In this document: in pieces, positions 24,106-31,625 of the stretch
How the letters are laid out: every line of letters begins with the position of its first letter
Numbering within the stretch: the stretch's first letter is position 1
Assembly: GCA_019420305.1 (NCBI GenBank)
Contig: JAHZHL010000028.1
Span: 1-32,863 of the forward strand
From: Bacillota bacterium
GTDB lineage: Bacteria; Bacillota; Clostridia; Peptostreptococcales; Anaerovoracaceae
Length of the DNA: 32,863 nt
Reading direction: 5' to 3'
Translations under genes and position numbers: made by a program
The notes under the pieces: model-generated
Databases searched by the model: none
What the model was told of the DNA's origin: nothing
The model's input: the letters and a program-made list of their open reading frames with translations, nothing else

Positions 24106-24912
24106 ATGGAGATGGAAATTATAAAAGCGATTATCCTCGGGATTGTTGAGGGAATTACAGAGTGGCTTCCCATCAGCAGTACCGGACATATGATTCTGGT
24201 AGATGAGTTTATCAAAATGGATGTTTCGCCGGAATTTATGGAAATGTTCCTGGTTGTCATCCAGCTTGGCGCGATTATGGCCGTTGTGGTGATCTATTGG
24301 AAGCGATTGATTCCTACGAATAGAGCGACATGGATTATGTGGCTGAAGATTATCGTAGCCTGCCTGCCGGCGGCGATTATCGGACTGCTGTTTGACGATG
24401 TGTTTAACGCCTTGTTCTACAATTATCAGACCGTAGCGATCATGCTGATTCTGGTCGGGGTGCTGTTCATTATTATTGAAAACAAAAATAAGCACGCCAT
24501 TCCCAAGGTGGAAAGCATTGACGATTTGACCTACAAGCAGGCTCTGATTATTGGAATTTTCCAGCTGGTGGCGGCAATCTTTCCGGGGACATCCCGTTCC
24601 GGCGCCACGATTATGGGAGGGCTGATGATTGGCGTTTCCCGGACCGTAGCGGCGGAATTCACCTTTTTCCTGGCGATTCCGGTCATGTTCGGAGCCAGCC
24701 TTTTGAAACTGGTAAAATTCGGATTCCATTTTACAAGTGATGAGAGTCTGCTGCTGGTTAACGGCCTGATTGTAGCGTTCCTCGTTTCCATTGTGGCGAT
24801 CAAATTCCTGATGAGCTACATTAAAAAACACGACTTCAAAGTCTTCGGCTGGTACCGGATTATCCTGGGCGTTATCGTGCTGGGATACTTTGGAGTTAAG
24901 ACATTTCTGTAA
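24106..24912 (+). CDS. uppP: Undecaprenyl-diphosphatase UppP (BacA family)
   Basis: It removes a phosphate from undecaprenyl diphosphate, recycling the lipid carrier for cell-wall synthesis. Loss or gain of activity alters bacitracin sensitivity in other bacteria. The 268-residue membrane protein has the two conserved loops, GIVEGITEWLPISSTGH (12-28) and FPGTSRSGATI (about 163-173), which together form the active site. About seven to eight membrane segments are visible. A strong promoter and the GAAGGAG ribosome binding site precede ATG 24106. The spacing to the ATG is about 12 nt, so it is a little long. A hairpin and then a strong terminator follow. It is monocistronic. Confidence 0.96.
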   Translation: MEMEIIKAIILGIVEGITEWLPISSTGHMILVDEFIKMDVSPEFMEMFLVVIQLGAIMAVVVIYWKRLIPTNRATWIMWLKIIVACLPAAIIGLLFDDVFNALFYNYQTVAIMLILVGVLFIIIENKNKHAIPKVESIDDLTYKQALIIGIFQLVAAIFPGTSRSGATIMGGLMIGVSRTVAAEFTFFLAIPVMFGASLLKLVKFGFHFTSDESLLLVNGLIVAFLVSIVAIKFLMSYIKKHDFKVFGWYRIILGVIVLGYFGVKTFL

Positions 24913-24927
24913 GTATGGGGTGGAATG

Positions 24928-24963
24928 GTGATTTTTATAGGATCGCGTCCCCATAAAAATCAC
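24928..24963. repeat. Inverted repeat between uppP and its terminator
   Basis: Perfect 11-bp arms GTGATTTTTAT and ATAAAAATCAC enclose 14 nt that contain a further GGA/TCC pair. There is no T run on either side, so it is not an ordinary terminator. It could be an RNA-stability hairpin or an operator. Confidence 0.6.
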
Positions 24964-24995
24964 AAGACGATCTCACGAACTCCAAAAAAGGAGAC

Positions 24996-25022
24996 AAGCG
25001 CCTGAGCTTCAGGCGCTTTTTT
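24996..25022 (+). terminator. Terminator of uppP
   Basis: AAGCGCCTGA (24996-25005) pairs with TCAGGCGCTT (25009-25018) around a GCT loop and is followed by six T (25017-25022). Confidence 0.93.
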
Positions 25023-25072
25023 ACATTTTATTATGGCTATGTACAACTGTAGTTTATTTGCAAACTGGCTGG

Positions 25073-25495
25073 CTAGGCCAGGGATGCACCTAATTCCTTG
25101 CAGGATTCCAGACCCGCGTCATCCGGAGTTTCATTGACAATCAGCGGTTCAGCCGCAAAATTGAACCCCGCGTCGCGGCATTCGGCTTCCCAGTTCCGCA
25201 TCCATTCCCCGTCGCCCCATCCATAGGAGCCGAAGAGGGCGATTTTTTTCCCTGCGAGGGAACCTTTGCAGGCGTCCCACATAGGCTGAAACTCTTCTTC
25301 CTCCAGAACTTCCGCGCCCATGGAAGGACAGCCGAACGCGATTGCGTCAAATCCGGCCGCTTTATCCGGCGTGAATTCACTGGCTGTAAAAAGCTCGGCT
25401 TCCGCCCCGGCGCCTTTCGCGCCTTCGGTAACGGCATGCGCCATAGCTTCTGTATTTCCTGTACCGCTCCAGTACACAACTGCTGCTTTGCTCAT
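25073..25495 (-). CDS. Flavodoxin
   Basis: Small FMN electron carrier that can replace ferredoxin when iron is scarce. The phosphate-binding loop WSGTGNTEAMA lies at residues 9-19. The GCPSMGAEVLEEEEF and GSYGWGDGEW loops, which cover the isoalloxazine ring, are both clear. The protein has 140 residues from ATG 25495, chosen because GAGG lies 8 nt upstream. The TTG at 25501 is a less likely start. It follows the DUF3793 gene by about 30 nt on the same strand and is probably its operon partner, under the iron boxes at 26109-26127 and 26179-26197. Confidence 0.93.
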   Translation of the reverse strand: MSKAAVVYWSGTGNTEAMAHAVTEGAKGAGAEAELFTASEFTPDKAAGFDAIAFGCPSMGAEVLEEEEFQPMWDACKGSLAGKKIALFGSYGWGDGEWMRNWEAECRDAGFNFAAEPLIVNETPDDAGLESCKELGASLA

Positions 25496-25523
25496 AATCA
25501 ATACCTCGTCTTTCTTTCTATAT

Positions 25524-26075
25524 TCAGGCGGAAACTGTCAGCTGACAGATGGTTTTTCCGCGGTTAAACAATTCGTGGTAAAGGCATCTGCACTTTTCAA
25601 ATCTGGCGAAAAGTTTTTTTGCCTCACATTCGTTGCAGTAGACTTTCCAGCATCCGCTGCAGCGACTGTTCTTTCCTTTGTTTTCAACAAAACCTATGAC
25701 ATCACCGAGAGGGTAGCCAAGAAACAGACCAATCTCGTGAGGAAATTCCAAGTGAGAAGATATCCGCATGCTGAGAAATTGCAGACAAATGTCGAGACGG
25801 TCCGTTTCGTAGCCATAGTTTGAAAGGAAGTCAAAAACACCCTGTCTTTTCAATTCTTCCTGAACCCGGTGCCCACGGTAGACATAGATCAGAGCTTTAT
25901 TCTCTGAAGCCCGCAAAACACGGATGGAAACGCCTTTTGGACGAAGCATCCGGCCGCAATGCTCAAGTTGCTGTTTTAAAAGTTTTATTGATGTGAAAGA
26001 GTAATTAAATATGTTGGCACTTTTTAACCCTGCCAGGGTTGGTGAGCAGTGCGCGACTAAATACTTTTCCAGCAT
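25524..26075 (-). CDS. DUF3793 family protein
   Basis: The 183-residue protein has the family hallmarks: MLEKYLVAHCSPTLAGLKSANIF at the start, KALIYVYRG in the middle, EFPHEIGLFLGYPLGDVIGFVEN near 110, and a cysteine-containing C-terminus (SRCSGCWKVYCNECEAKKLFARFEKC). The family has no known function to my knowledge and is found in anaerobic Firmicutes, where I recall it beside flavodoxin genes. The CxxC and CxxCxA-like cysteines (about 139-152) suggest metal or Fe-S binding, which is inference. Start ATG 26075 has AAGGAGG upstream. The promoter lies beneath an iron-box-like operator, so the pair is probably induced by iron limitation. Confidence 0.9.
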   Translation of the reverse strand: MLEKYLVAHCSPTLAGLKSANIFNYSFTSIKLLKQQLEHCGRMLRPKGVSIRVLRASENKALIYVYRGHRVQEELKRQGVFDFLSNYGYETDRLDICLQFLSMRISSHLEFPHEIGLFLGYPLGDVIGFVENKGKNSRCSGCWKVYCNECEAKKLFARFEKCRCLYHELFNRGKTICQLTVSA

Positions 26076-26108
26076 AGAAACGCTGCCTCCTTGTTCAGAA
26101 AAAATTAG

Positions 26109-26127
26109 TTAGTATAGGCTAACCAAT
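26109..26127. promoter_or_regulatory. DtxR/IdeR-like iron box upstream of DUF3793
   Basis: TTAGTATAGGCTAACCAAT matches the IdeR/DtxR consensus TTAGGTTAGGCTAACCTAA at 15 of 19 positions. It lies about 35-50 bp upstream of the DUF3793 start and overlaps TATACT (complement of 26111-26116), a likely -10 box, so binding would block transcription. Confidence 0.65.
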
Positions 26128-26178
26128 GAGGTAAAAAATAAGGGATGCGACATTTCCCTGTGTGGATATGTTTTTTTG

Positions 26179-26197
26179 TTTGGTTAGCTTTAACTAA
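26179..26197. promoter_or_regulatory. Second DtxR/IdeR-like iron box between DUF3793 and metG
   Basis: TTTGGTTAGCTTTAACTAA matches the same consensus at 14 of 19 positions. It is about 70 bp from the first box, on the side facing metG. It could serve as a second operator for the DUF3793 promoter. Confidence 0.5.
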
Positions 26198-26282
26198 CTT
26201 GAGTATACTATGACGAACTATGTCTGTCAACTGTTTTTTAAAAATTTTTGAAAAAAAGTTTTCGCCTCAGCCGGACCATTCA

Positions 26283-26311
26283 TTGACGATACTCGAAAAC
26301 CGTGATATTCT
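26283..26311 (+). promoter_or_regulatory. Promoter of metG
   Basis: TTGACG (26283-26288), a 17-bp spacer and TATTCT (26306-26311). The predicted start near 26318 lies downstream of the first open start codon (26220) and supports ATG 26367. I see no T-box in the leader. Confidence 0.7.
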
Positions 26312-26366
26312 AATGATTAGCAACGCTGCTTCCCATTCGAAGCCGCGCAGGAAAGGAATGATAAAA

Positions 26367-28304
26367 ATGACACAAAGCAAAGGAAAATACTATATTACAA
26401 CTCCGATTTACTATCCGAGTTCCAACCTTCATATAGGGCATACCTATTGTACGGTAATGGCAGACGCCATGGCGAGATTCAAGCGACTGGCCGGTTATGA
26501 TGTCCGGTTCCTCACCGGTACGGACGAGCACGGGCAGAAGATTCAGACCATCGCCAAAGAACAGGGGGTAACTCCGCAGGAGTATGTAGATAAAATTGTA
26601 AGCGGCGTAAAAGAGCTGTGGAAGACTATGGAGATTTCCTACGATGATTTTATCCGTACCACAGAGCCGCGGCATGTAAAGCGGGTACAGCAGATCTTTA
26701 TGCAGCTTTATGAAAAGGGTGATATTTATAAAGGCGAGTACGAAGGCATGTACTGTACGCCGTGTGAATCCTTCTGGACGGAAAGCCAGCTGGTGGACGG
26801 CAAGTGCCCGGACTGCGGCCGTCCGGTGGAAAAGGCAAAGGAAGAGGCGTACTTCTTCCGTCTTTCCAAATATCAGGACAGACTGCTGGATTTATTTGAA
26901 AACAACCCGGATTTCCTGCAGCCGGAAAGCCGGAGAAACGAAATGATTTCCTTCGTAAAGCAGGGGCTGGAGGATCTGTGCATCTCCCGTTCCACTTTTG
27001 ACTGGGGAATCCCGGTGCCCATTGATGAAAAACACGTTATCTATGTGTGGCTGGACGCGCTGACAAACTATATTACCGCACTGGGCTATCCGGATGATCC
27101 GGAGCTTTACGAAAAGTACTGGCCGGTAGATGTACATCTGGTGGGGAAAGAAATCGTGAGATTCCATACCATTATCTGGCCGGCAATGCTCATGTCCATG
27201 GAACTGCCGCTGCCAAAGCAGGTTCTGGGTCACGGCTGGCTGCTCCTGGAGGGCGGAAAAATGTCCAAATCCAAGGGGAATGTAGTGGACCCGGTAATGC
27301 TCATCGACCGCTATGGCATCGACGCGCTGAAATACTTCCTGCTCAGGGAATACACCTTCGGACAGGACGGCGTGTTCACCAATGAGGTAATGCTCAAGAG
27401 AATGAACTACGATCTGGCTAATGACCTGGGTAATCTGGTTTCCAGAACCGTTTCCATGATCGAGAAATACAATGGCGGAATTGTTCCGGACGCCTGCGAG
27501 CCGGAAGACGCCACAGATAAAGATTTAAAAGCCATCGCCACTTCCGCGGGACATAAAGTGGAAGCCCATATGGATAAATTTGAATTCAATCTGGCGCTGG
27601 AAGAAATCTGGGTAGCTGTCAGACGGGCCAACAAATATATTGATGAGAACACGCCGTGGATTCTGGCGAAAAACGAAGCGGATAAACCGCGTCTTGACAC
27701 GGTGCTTCACAATCTGGCGGAGACCCTGCGCATTGTGTCGATTCTGATCTATCCGTTTATGCACTCAACTTCCAATGAAATCAGAAAACAGCTGGGTCTG
27801 TGGTACGCGGATGTAGCCTGGGAAGATGCGTTTACGTTTAATATGATGCAGGGCGAACAGGTTAAGAAGGGAGAGCCGATCTTCCCGAGACTGGACATTG
27901 AAAAAGAGCTGGAAGAACTGGAGGCTCTGAAGGGCGCTCCCGCTGAAGAGGAAAACGTTCCTCTGGAATTAAAGCCCGCCATTGAGTACGATGATTTTGC
28001 CAAGCTGGATCTGCGGGTTGGCACGATTCTGTCCGCGGAAAAACATCCGAAAGCGGACAAGCTGCTGGTCTTCCAGGTGAAGATGGGTACGGAAAAACGG
28101 CAGATCATATCCGGTGTAGCGGAGTATTTCAAGCCGGAAGATTGTGTAGGAAAGAAAGTTACGGTTGTAGCAAACCTCAAGCCGAGAAAGCTGAGGGGGC
28201 TGGAGTCCAAAGGCATGATCCTTTTCGCGGATAATGTTGTAGATGGAAAGGAACGGGTGGAATTCGTGACGACCATCGCCGATGACGGGAATCCGGTAAC
28301 ATAA
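26367..28304 (+). CDS. metG: Methionyl-tRNA synthetase
   Basis: The 645-residue class I enzyme charges tRNA-Met. HIGH (22-25) and KMSKS (298-302) are both intact. A zinc knuckle of four cysteines (Cys130, Cys133, Cys147, Cys150) lies between. The anticodon domain occupies about 380-530. A C-terminal tRNA-binding OB fold (about 545-645) has DLRVGTILSAEKHPKADKL and LRGLESKGMILFAD, the Trbp111-type domain that dimerises MetG in many bacteria. Start ATG 26367 is chosen because AGGAAAGG lies about 10 nt upstream. For ATG 26358 the spacing is too short. The frame open to 26220 lies before the predicted transcription start. Confidence 0.97.
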   Translation: MTQSKGKYYITTPIYYPSSNLHIGHTYCTVMADAMARFKRLAGYDVRFLTGTDEHGQKIQTIAKEQGVTPQEYVDKIVSGVKELWKTMEISYDDFIRTTEPRHVKRVQQIFMQLYEKGDIYKGEYEGMYCTPCESFWTESQLVDGKCPDCGRPVEKAKEEAYFFRLSKYQDRLLDLFENNPDFLQPESRRNEMISFVKQGLEDLCISRSTFDWGIPVPIDEKHVIYVWLDALTNYITALGYPDDPELYEKYWPVDVHLVGKEIVRFHTIIWPAMLMSMELPLPKQVLGHGWLLLEGGKMSKSKGNVVDPVMLIDRYGIDALKYFLLREYTFGQDGVFTNEVMLKRMNYDLANDLGNLVSRTVSMIEKYNGGIVPDACEPEDATDKDLKAIATSAGHKVEAHMDKFEFNLALEEIWVAVRRANKYIDENTPWILAKNEADKPRLDTVLHNLAETLRIVSILIYPFMHSTSNEIRKQLGLWYADVAWEDAFTFNMMQGEQVKKGEPIFPRLDIEKELEELEALKGAPAEEENVPLELKPAIEYDDFAKLDLRVGTILSAEKHPKADKLLVFQVKMGTEKRQIISGVAEYFKPEDCVGKKVTVVANLKPRKLRGLESKGMILFADNVVDGKERVEFVTTIADDGNPVT

Positions 28305-28335
28305 GATAGAAGACGATAGGGCAAGACTCTGAATC

Positions 28336-28380
28336 AATCGGCATAGTTGGTATAATTTGTATCAATTATGCCGATTCTTG
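28336..28380 (+). terminator. Terminator-like hairpin after metG
   Basis: AATCGGCATA (28336-28345) pairs with TATGCCGATT (28367-28376), with further inner pairing (TTG/CAA and TA/TA). The following CTTGTTAT is only a weak T run. It is the only terminator candidate after metG. Confidence 0.55.
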
Positions 28381-28402
28381 TTATATCTGCTAAATTAGAA
28401 CG

Positions 28403-28444
28403 AAATCAAAATTTTATCAGTTATAACTGATAAAATTTTGATTT
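28403..28444. repeat. Perfect 42-bp palindrome
   Basis: Two 21-bp arms, 28403-28423 and 28424-28444, are exact reverse complements with no loop between them. The right arm contains the predicted -35 box of the DUF4143 ATPase gene. It may be an operator for a dimeric or tetrameric regulator, a cruciform or an AT-rich terminator. It is longer and more exact than an ordinary terminator. Confidence 0.85.
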
Positions 28445-28467
28445 TAACCTTGTTTTTAAGATATAAT
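28438..28467 (+). promoter_or_regulatory. Promoter of the DUF4143 ATPase gene
   Basis: TTGATT (28438-28443), an 18-bp spacer and TATAAT (28462-28467). The -35 box lies within the 42-bp palindrome, so a protein bound there would prevent initiation. Confidence 0.6.
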
Positions 28468-28512
28468 TGTAGTATTCTGAGTGCGATCAACAGAAAGGAG
28501 GCTTTCCGATTT

Positions 28513-29727
28513 ATGATTAAACGTGAACTATATATGCGCCGCATCCGTCCGTTTATTGATACGGATCTTATAAAGGTGATGACTGGCATTCGGCGCTGTG
28601 GAAAATCAGTCATGCTGGAGCTTATCAAGCAGGAACTCAAAGAATCCGGTATCAATCCGCAGCAGTTTATCTCTATCAACTTTGAGAACCTGAATTTTGC
28701 CCATTTGCAGACCGCAAAAGCCTTGCATGATGCGATTACGAAAAAAGCTTCTGAAATCGGCGGCAAGGTCTATCTTTTTTTTGACGAGATTCAGGAAGTG
28801 CGGGACTGGGAAAAATGTGTCAACTCTTTGCGTGTTTCTCTTGACTGTGATATTTATATCACGGGTTCAAATGCCAGGCTGCTGTCCGGTGAACTTGCGA
28901 CCTATCTTGGAGGACGTTACGTAGAGTTTGTCATCTATCCATTCTCCTTTGCAGAGTTCATGGAACTTTATCGATCCGTTGTGCCGAACGAATCAATGCA
29001 GAAGTGCTTTCAGAAGTATCTTCTTCTTGGTGGTATGCCGTACCTCTCCAATATTAAGTACGCGGACGAGCCGTCAAAACAATATCTTCAAGATCTGTTC
29101 AGCTCCGTCCAGTTCAAGGACGTCATGAAGAGAAATAAGATACGTGATGTGGATTTGCTGGAACGCATCATCGCTTATGTTATGGCAAATGTGGGAAATA
29201 CGTTTTCTGCAACTTCGATTGCCAGATTTCTCAAGAACGAGCAGCATACAGTTGCGCCGGAGACAATTTTGAACTATATCAAATATTGCTGTGACGCATA
29301 TCTGTTCTATCAGGTGAAGCGTGAAGATCTACAAGGGAAACAGATCCTTTCTTCTAACGAAAAATACTACATTGCGGATCATGGTATCCGTGAGGCCGTC
29401 TTTGGCGGCAATATGAAGAATATCAATCTTATTCTTGAGAATATGATTTATCTGGAAGCTTTGCGTCGGGGTTATCATGTTACCGTAGGTAAGGCAGGGG
29501 ATAAAGAGATTGATTTCGTGTGTGACAAGCGTGGCGAAAAGTTGTATATTCAGGTAGCCTATTTGCTTGCATCCGACGAAACCATCAGCCGTGAGTTCGG
29601 CGCATACGATACTATCCGCGACAATTTCCCAAAGTATGTTGTTTCTTTAGATGAATTTGACATGAGCCGCAATGGGATCAAGCATTGCAATATCCGTGAT
29701 TTTCTTTTGATGGAGGAATGGAACTGA
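28513..29727 (+). CDS. AAA ATPase with DUF4143 domain
   Basis: The 404-residue protein has Walker A GIRRCGKS (25-32), Walker B VYLFFDEIQEV (about 90-100), a TGSNARLLSGELATYLGGR sensor stretch and a C-terminal DUF4143 region. That region carries EIDFVCDKRGEKLYIQVAY (about 335-353), with the spacing of a PD-(D/E)XK nuclease fold. Family members are widespread, often multicopy and laterally spread in anaerobes. Their role is unclear, and DNA or protein repair, or defence, has been suggested. Codons such as CGT, CTT and GTT are more frequent than in the neighbouring operons, which fits lateral gain. AAAGGAGG precedes the ATG by about 11 nt. It stands alone and is convergent with azlD 27 nt away, without a clear terminator. 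Confidence 0.92.
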   Translation: MIKRELYMRRIRPFIDTDLIKVMTGIRRCGKSVMLELIKQELKESGINPQQFISINFENLNFAHLQTAKALHDAITKKASEIGGKVYLFFDEIQEVRDWEKCVNSLRVSLDCDIYITGSNARLLSGELATYLGGRYVEFVIYPFSFAEFMELYRSVVPNESMQKCFQKYLLLGGMPYLSNIKYADEPSKQYLQDLFSSVQFKDVMKRNKIRDVDLLERIIAYVMANVGNTFSATSIARFLKNEQHTVAPETILNYIKYCCDAYLFYQVKREDLQGKQILSSNEKYYIADHGIREAVFGGNMKNINLILENMIYLEALRRGYHVTVGKAGDKEIDFVCDKRGEKLYIQVAYLLASDETISREFGAYDTIRDNFPKYVVSLDEFDMSRNGIKHCNIRDFLLMEEWN

Positions 29728-29754
29728 AAAATATCACAGCACAGAAGCCCGCAA

Positions 29755-30081
29755 TCAGGCAAAAAACTGCAAAAGAATCATATAACAGATCGTCCCGCCG
29801 GCGATGGAAAGCAGCATCTGGCGCTTCCATAAATGGAGAGCTCCTGTGGCAAGAATAGAAAGAAATTCGAAAAGCCCGTGATTTCCCTGCAGGAGGCTGA
29901 CATCCCGAAGGCAATAGACGACCAGCATGCCAAAAACAGCAGACGGGAGAAATTTCCCAAGATACTGGACGAAATCAGGCGTTTTGCGGTTTTCACGAAA
30001 TATGAGGAACGGGAGAAAACGTGTCGACATCGTTCCTACGACGCACAGGCCGATGGTGATCATTTGCTGCAAAATTGTCAT
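29755..30081 (-). CDS. azlD: AzlD family branched-chain amino acid export protein
   Basis: This is a small four-helix membrane protein of 108 residues, the usual AzlD length, with the family features MTILQQMITIGLCVVGTMST and RFLPFLIF near the N-terminus. AzlD pairs with AzlC to export branched-chain amino acids and toxic analogues. The start ATG 30081 has GGAGG 10 nt upstream. It lies 6 nt after azlC on the same strand. The stop is 27 nt from the end of the convergent DUF4143 gene. Confidence 0.92.
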   Translation of the reverse strand: MTILQQMITIGLCVVGTMSTRFLPFLIFRENRKTPDFVQYLGKFLPSAVFGMLVVYCLRDVSLLQGNHGLFEFLSILATGALHLWKRQMLLSIAGGTICYMILLQFFA

Positions 30082-30087
30082 TTGACT

Positions 30088-30777
30088 TTAAACCTCCAAT
30101 TGCGATAGTTTCTTTTTCAACAGGGTGAGAAGCCCGACGATGGCAGCCATAGCCGGAATCATAAAGGAATCCGCTCCAAAGAAGAACAGACATATCGCGG
30201 ATACTGAAAGTCCGAGGAGAGAGGAAATATGATTTTTTTCTTTCAGCCATTGCTCCAGGAAAATAACGACAAACATGGCGGTCATAACAAAGCTGATGCC
30301 GGAAGTATCAAATTTAAGCAGAGCGCCGGCAAGGCCGCCGATTGTCGCGCCGGAAACCCAGTAAACATAATTAAGCAGCGTTACAAAGAAGAGGAACCAG
30401 CCTCTGTCCACATGTTCCGGAATCGCGGCGGTATAATTGATGGAAAAGGTTTCATCGCACATGCCGAAAATCAGAAAAAACTTTTTCCATCCCAGCCCCT
30501 TATATTTTTCCAACATTGAAATTCCATAAAACAAATGTCTTGCCTGAATTAAAAGCGTCATAATCAACACCTGAACCGGCGCGAAGGGGCTGAGCAGCAT
30601 TTCCACCGCTACAAACTCCAGCGAACCGCCAAAGATGAGAGCGCTCATAATCATAGGATACACAAAGGAAAAGCCGGAAGCGCGCATATAGATGCCATAC
30701 GCGAGGCCCAGAAACCAGAATCCGGAAAAAATAGGAATGGTATATGGAAATGCCGCTTTCAGCGCCTGATACCTCAT
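30088..30777 (-). CDS. azlC: AzlC family branched-chain amino acid export permease
   Basis: This is a 229-residue membrane protein with the AzlC signature: FPYTIPIFSGFWFLGLAYGIYMR near the N-terminus, then SALIFGGSLEFVAVEMLL, and QARHLFYGISMLEKY in the middle. DETFSIN follows near residue 130. ATG 30777 is chosen because it matches the family start and has GAAGG upstream. The frame open to 30840 would include the promoter region. It is the first gene of the azlCD operon and is divergent from the XRE-cupin regulator, a layout often seen for azl genes. Confidence 0.94.
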   Translation of the reverse strand: MRYQALKAAFPYTIPIFSGFWFLGLAYGIYMRASGFSFVYPMIMSALIFGGSLEFVAVEMLLSPFAPVQVLIMTLLIQARHLFYGISMLEKYKGLGWKKFFLIFGMCDETFSINYTAAIPEHVDRGWFLFFVTLLNYVYWVSGATIGGLAGALLKFDTSGISFVMTAMFVVIFLEQWLKEKNHISSLLGLSVSAICLFFFGADSFMIPAMAAIVGLLTLLKKKLSQLEV

Positions 30778-30813
30778 AAATTCGCCTTCTTTCTTCTTGA
30801 AACTATAGTAAAC

Positions 30814-30873
30814 ATATTGTAAAATTAAATTTACAAGCAAGATTATAACATTGTTAGTTATAATTTACAATAT
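30814..30873. promoter_or_regulatory. Inverted-repeat operator array between azlC and the XRE regulator
   Basis: ATATTGTAAA (30814-30823) and its exact inverse TTTACAATAT (30864-30873) enclose further copies: TTTACAA at 30830-30836 and a TTATAAC/GTTATAA pair (30843-30849, 30857-30863). The TTGTAAA/TTTACAA motif therefore appears three times in 60 bp and overlaps the azlC promoter. It is the likely binding site of the XRE-cupin protein. Confidence 0.7.
30842..30870 (-). promoter_or_regulatory. Promoter of azlCD
   Basis: On the minus strand TTGTAA (complement of 30865-30870), a 17-bp spacer and TATAAT (complement of 30842-30847). The -35 box lies within one TTTACAA operator copy. Confidence 0.7.
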
Positions 30874-30907
30874 AGAAAATAAAGTTTATCGAGAGGGATT
30901 TTGAAAT

Positions 30908-31450
30908 ATGGAAATCGGGAAAGTTATCGCCCATAATCTGAAAAAATTAAGAGAAGAGCGAAATCTCAGCCAGGGACAGCTGGCGGAACTGGCAGGCGTG
31001 AGCAAGGTGGTGGTTTCGCAGATTGAAAAGGGAGATTCCAATCCCACCATTAATACTATATGGAAGCTGACGGGAGCGCTGGAACTTCCGTATACGAGCC
31101 TTCTGGAAATGGAACGTGTAAAGCCGGTTCACATAAGAAAAGAGGATATATCGGAGCTGGTGGAAGACAAGTATCATATTTTCAGTTATTACCCCAAAAA
31201 CGCGGAAAGAAATTTCGAGGTCTATCAGGTGGAAATGGAGAGCGGGTGTGAATATACTTCGAGCGGACATTCCTCCAACAGTTATGAATATCTGATGCTG
31301 ATGGAGGGAAGGGCTGCTGTGATCGTAAACGACTGTGAATATCAGTTGGAAGAAGACGACGCCTTGTATTTTGACGCGTCCGTGCCGCACAGCTATGTTA
31401 ATCGGGAGGAGCAGACTGCGAAAATCGTGATGCTGATTCAGTATCTTTGA
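30908..31450 (+). CDS. XRE-cupin transcriptional regulator
   Basis: The 180-residue protein joins an N-terminal helix-turn-helix (about 6-62, LSQGQLAELAGVSKVVVSQIEKG and NPTINTIWKLTGAL) to a C-terminal cupin (about 108-178, ending DASVPHSYVNREEQTAKIVML). Proteins of this type sense small ligands with the cupin. It is divergent from azlCD and probably regulates these genes, with the repeats at 30814-30873 as sites. GAGAGGG precedes ATG. A partial, internally deleted copy of the 3' end of this gene lies at 32489-32584. Confidence 0.93.
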   Translation: MEIGKVIAHNLKKLREERNLSQGQLAELAGVSKVVVSQIEKGDSNPTINTIWKLTGALELPYTSLLEMERVKPVHIRKEDISELVEDKYHIFSYYPKNAERNFEVYQVEMESGCEYTSSGHSSNSYEYLMLMEGRAAVIVNDCEYQLEEDDALYFDASVPHSYVNREEQTAKIVMLIQYL

Positions 31451-31570
31451 TTTCGCTTGGATGTGGATCTTACTTGGTGCTTTTCTCCGATGCTTTTTCC
31501 TTGGGAGGCGAACGTTTTCTCTGCAACAGGAAGGAACCCCAGAAGGACAGGAAAAGGCTATTTATAACGG

Positions 31571-31586
31571 TATAATATGGTATAAT
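31571..31586 (+). promoter_or_regulatory. Double -10 boxes upstream of the secreted protein gene
   Basis: Two TATAAT hexamers, 31571-31576 and 31581-31586, lie 40-55 bp before the ATG. The upstream hexamers do not match the -35 consensus, so the assignment rests on the -10 boxes alone. Confidence 0.4.
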
Positions 31587-31625
31587 AAAGTTAATTATGG
31601 CATGCAAATATTTAAGGAGGTAAAC

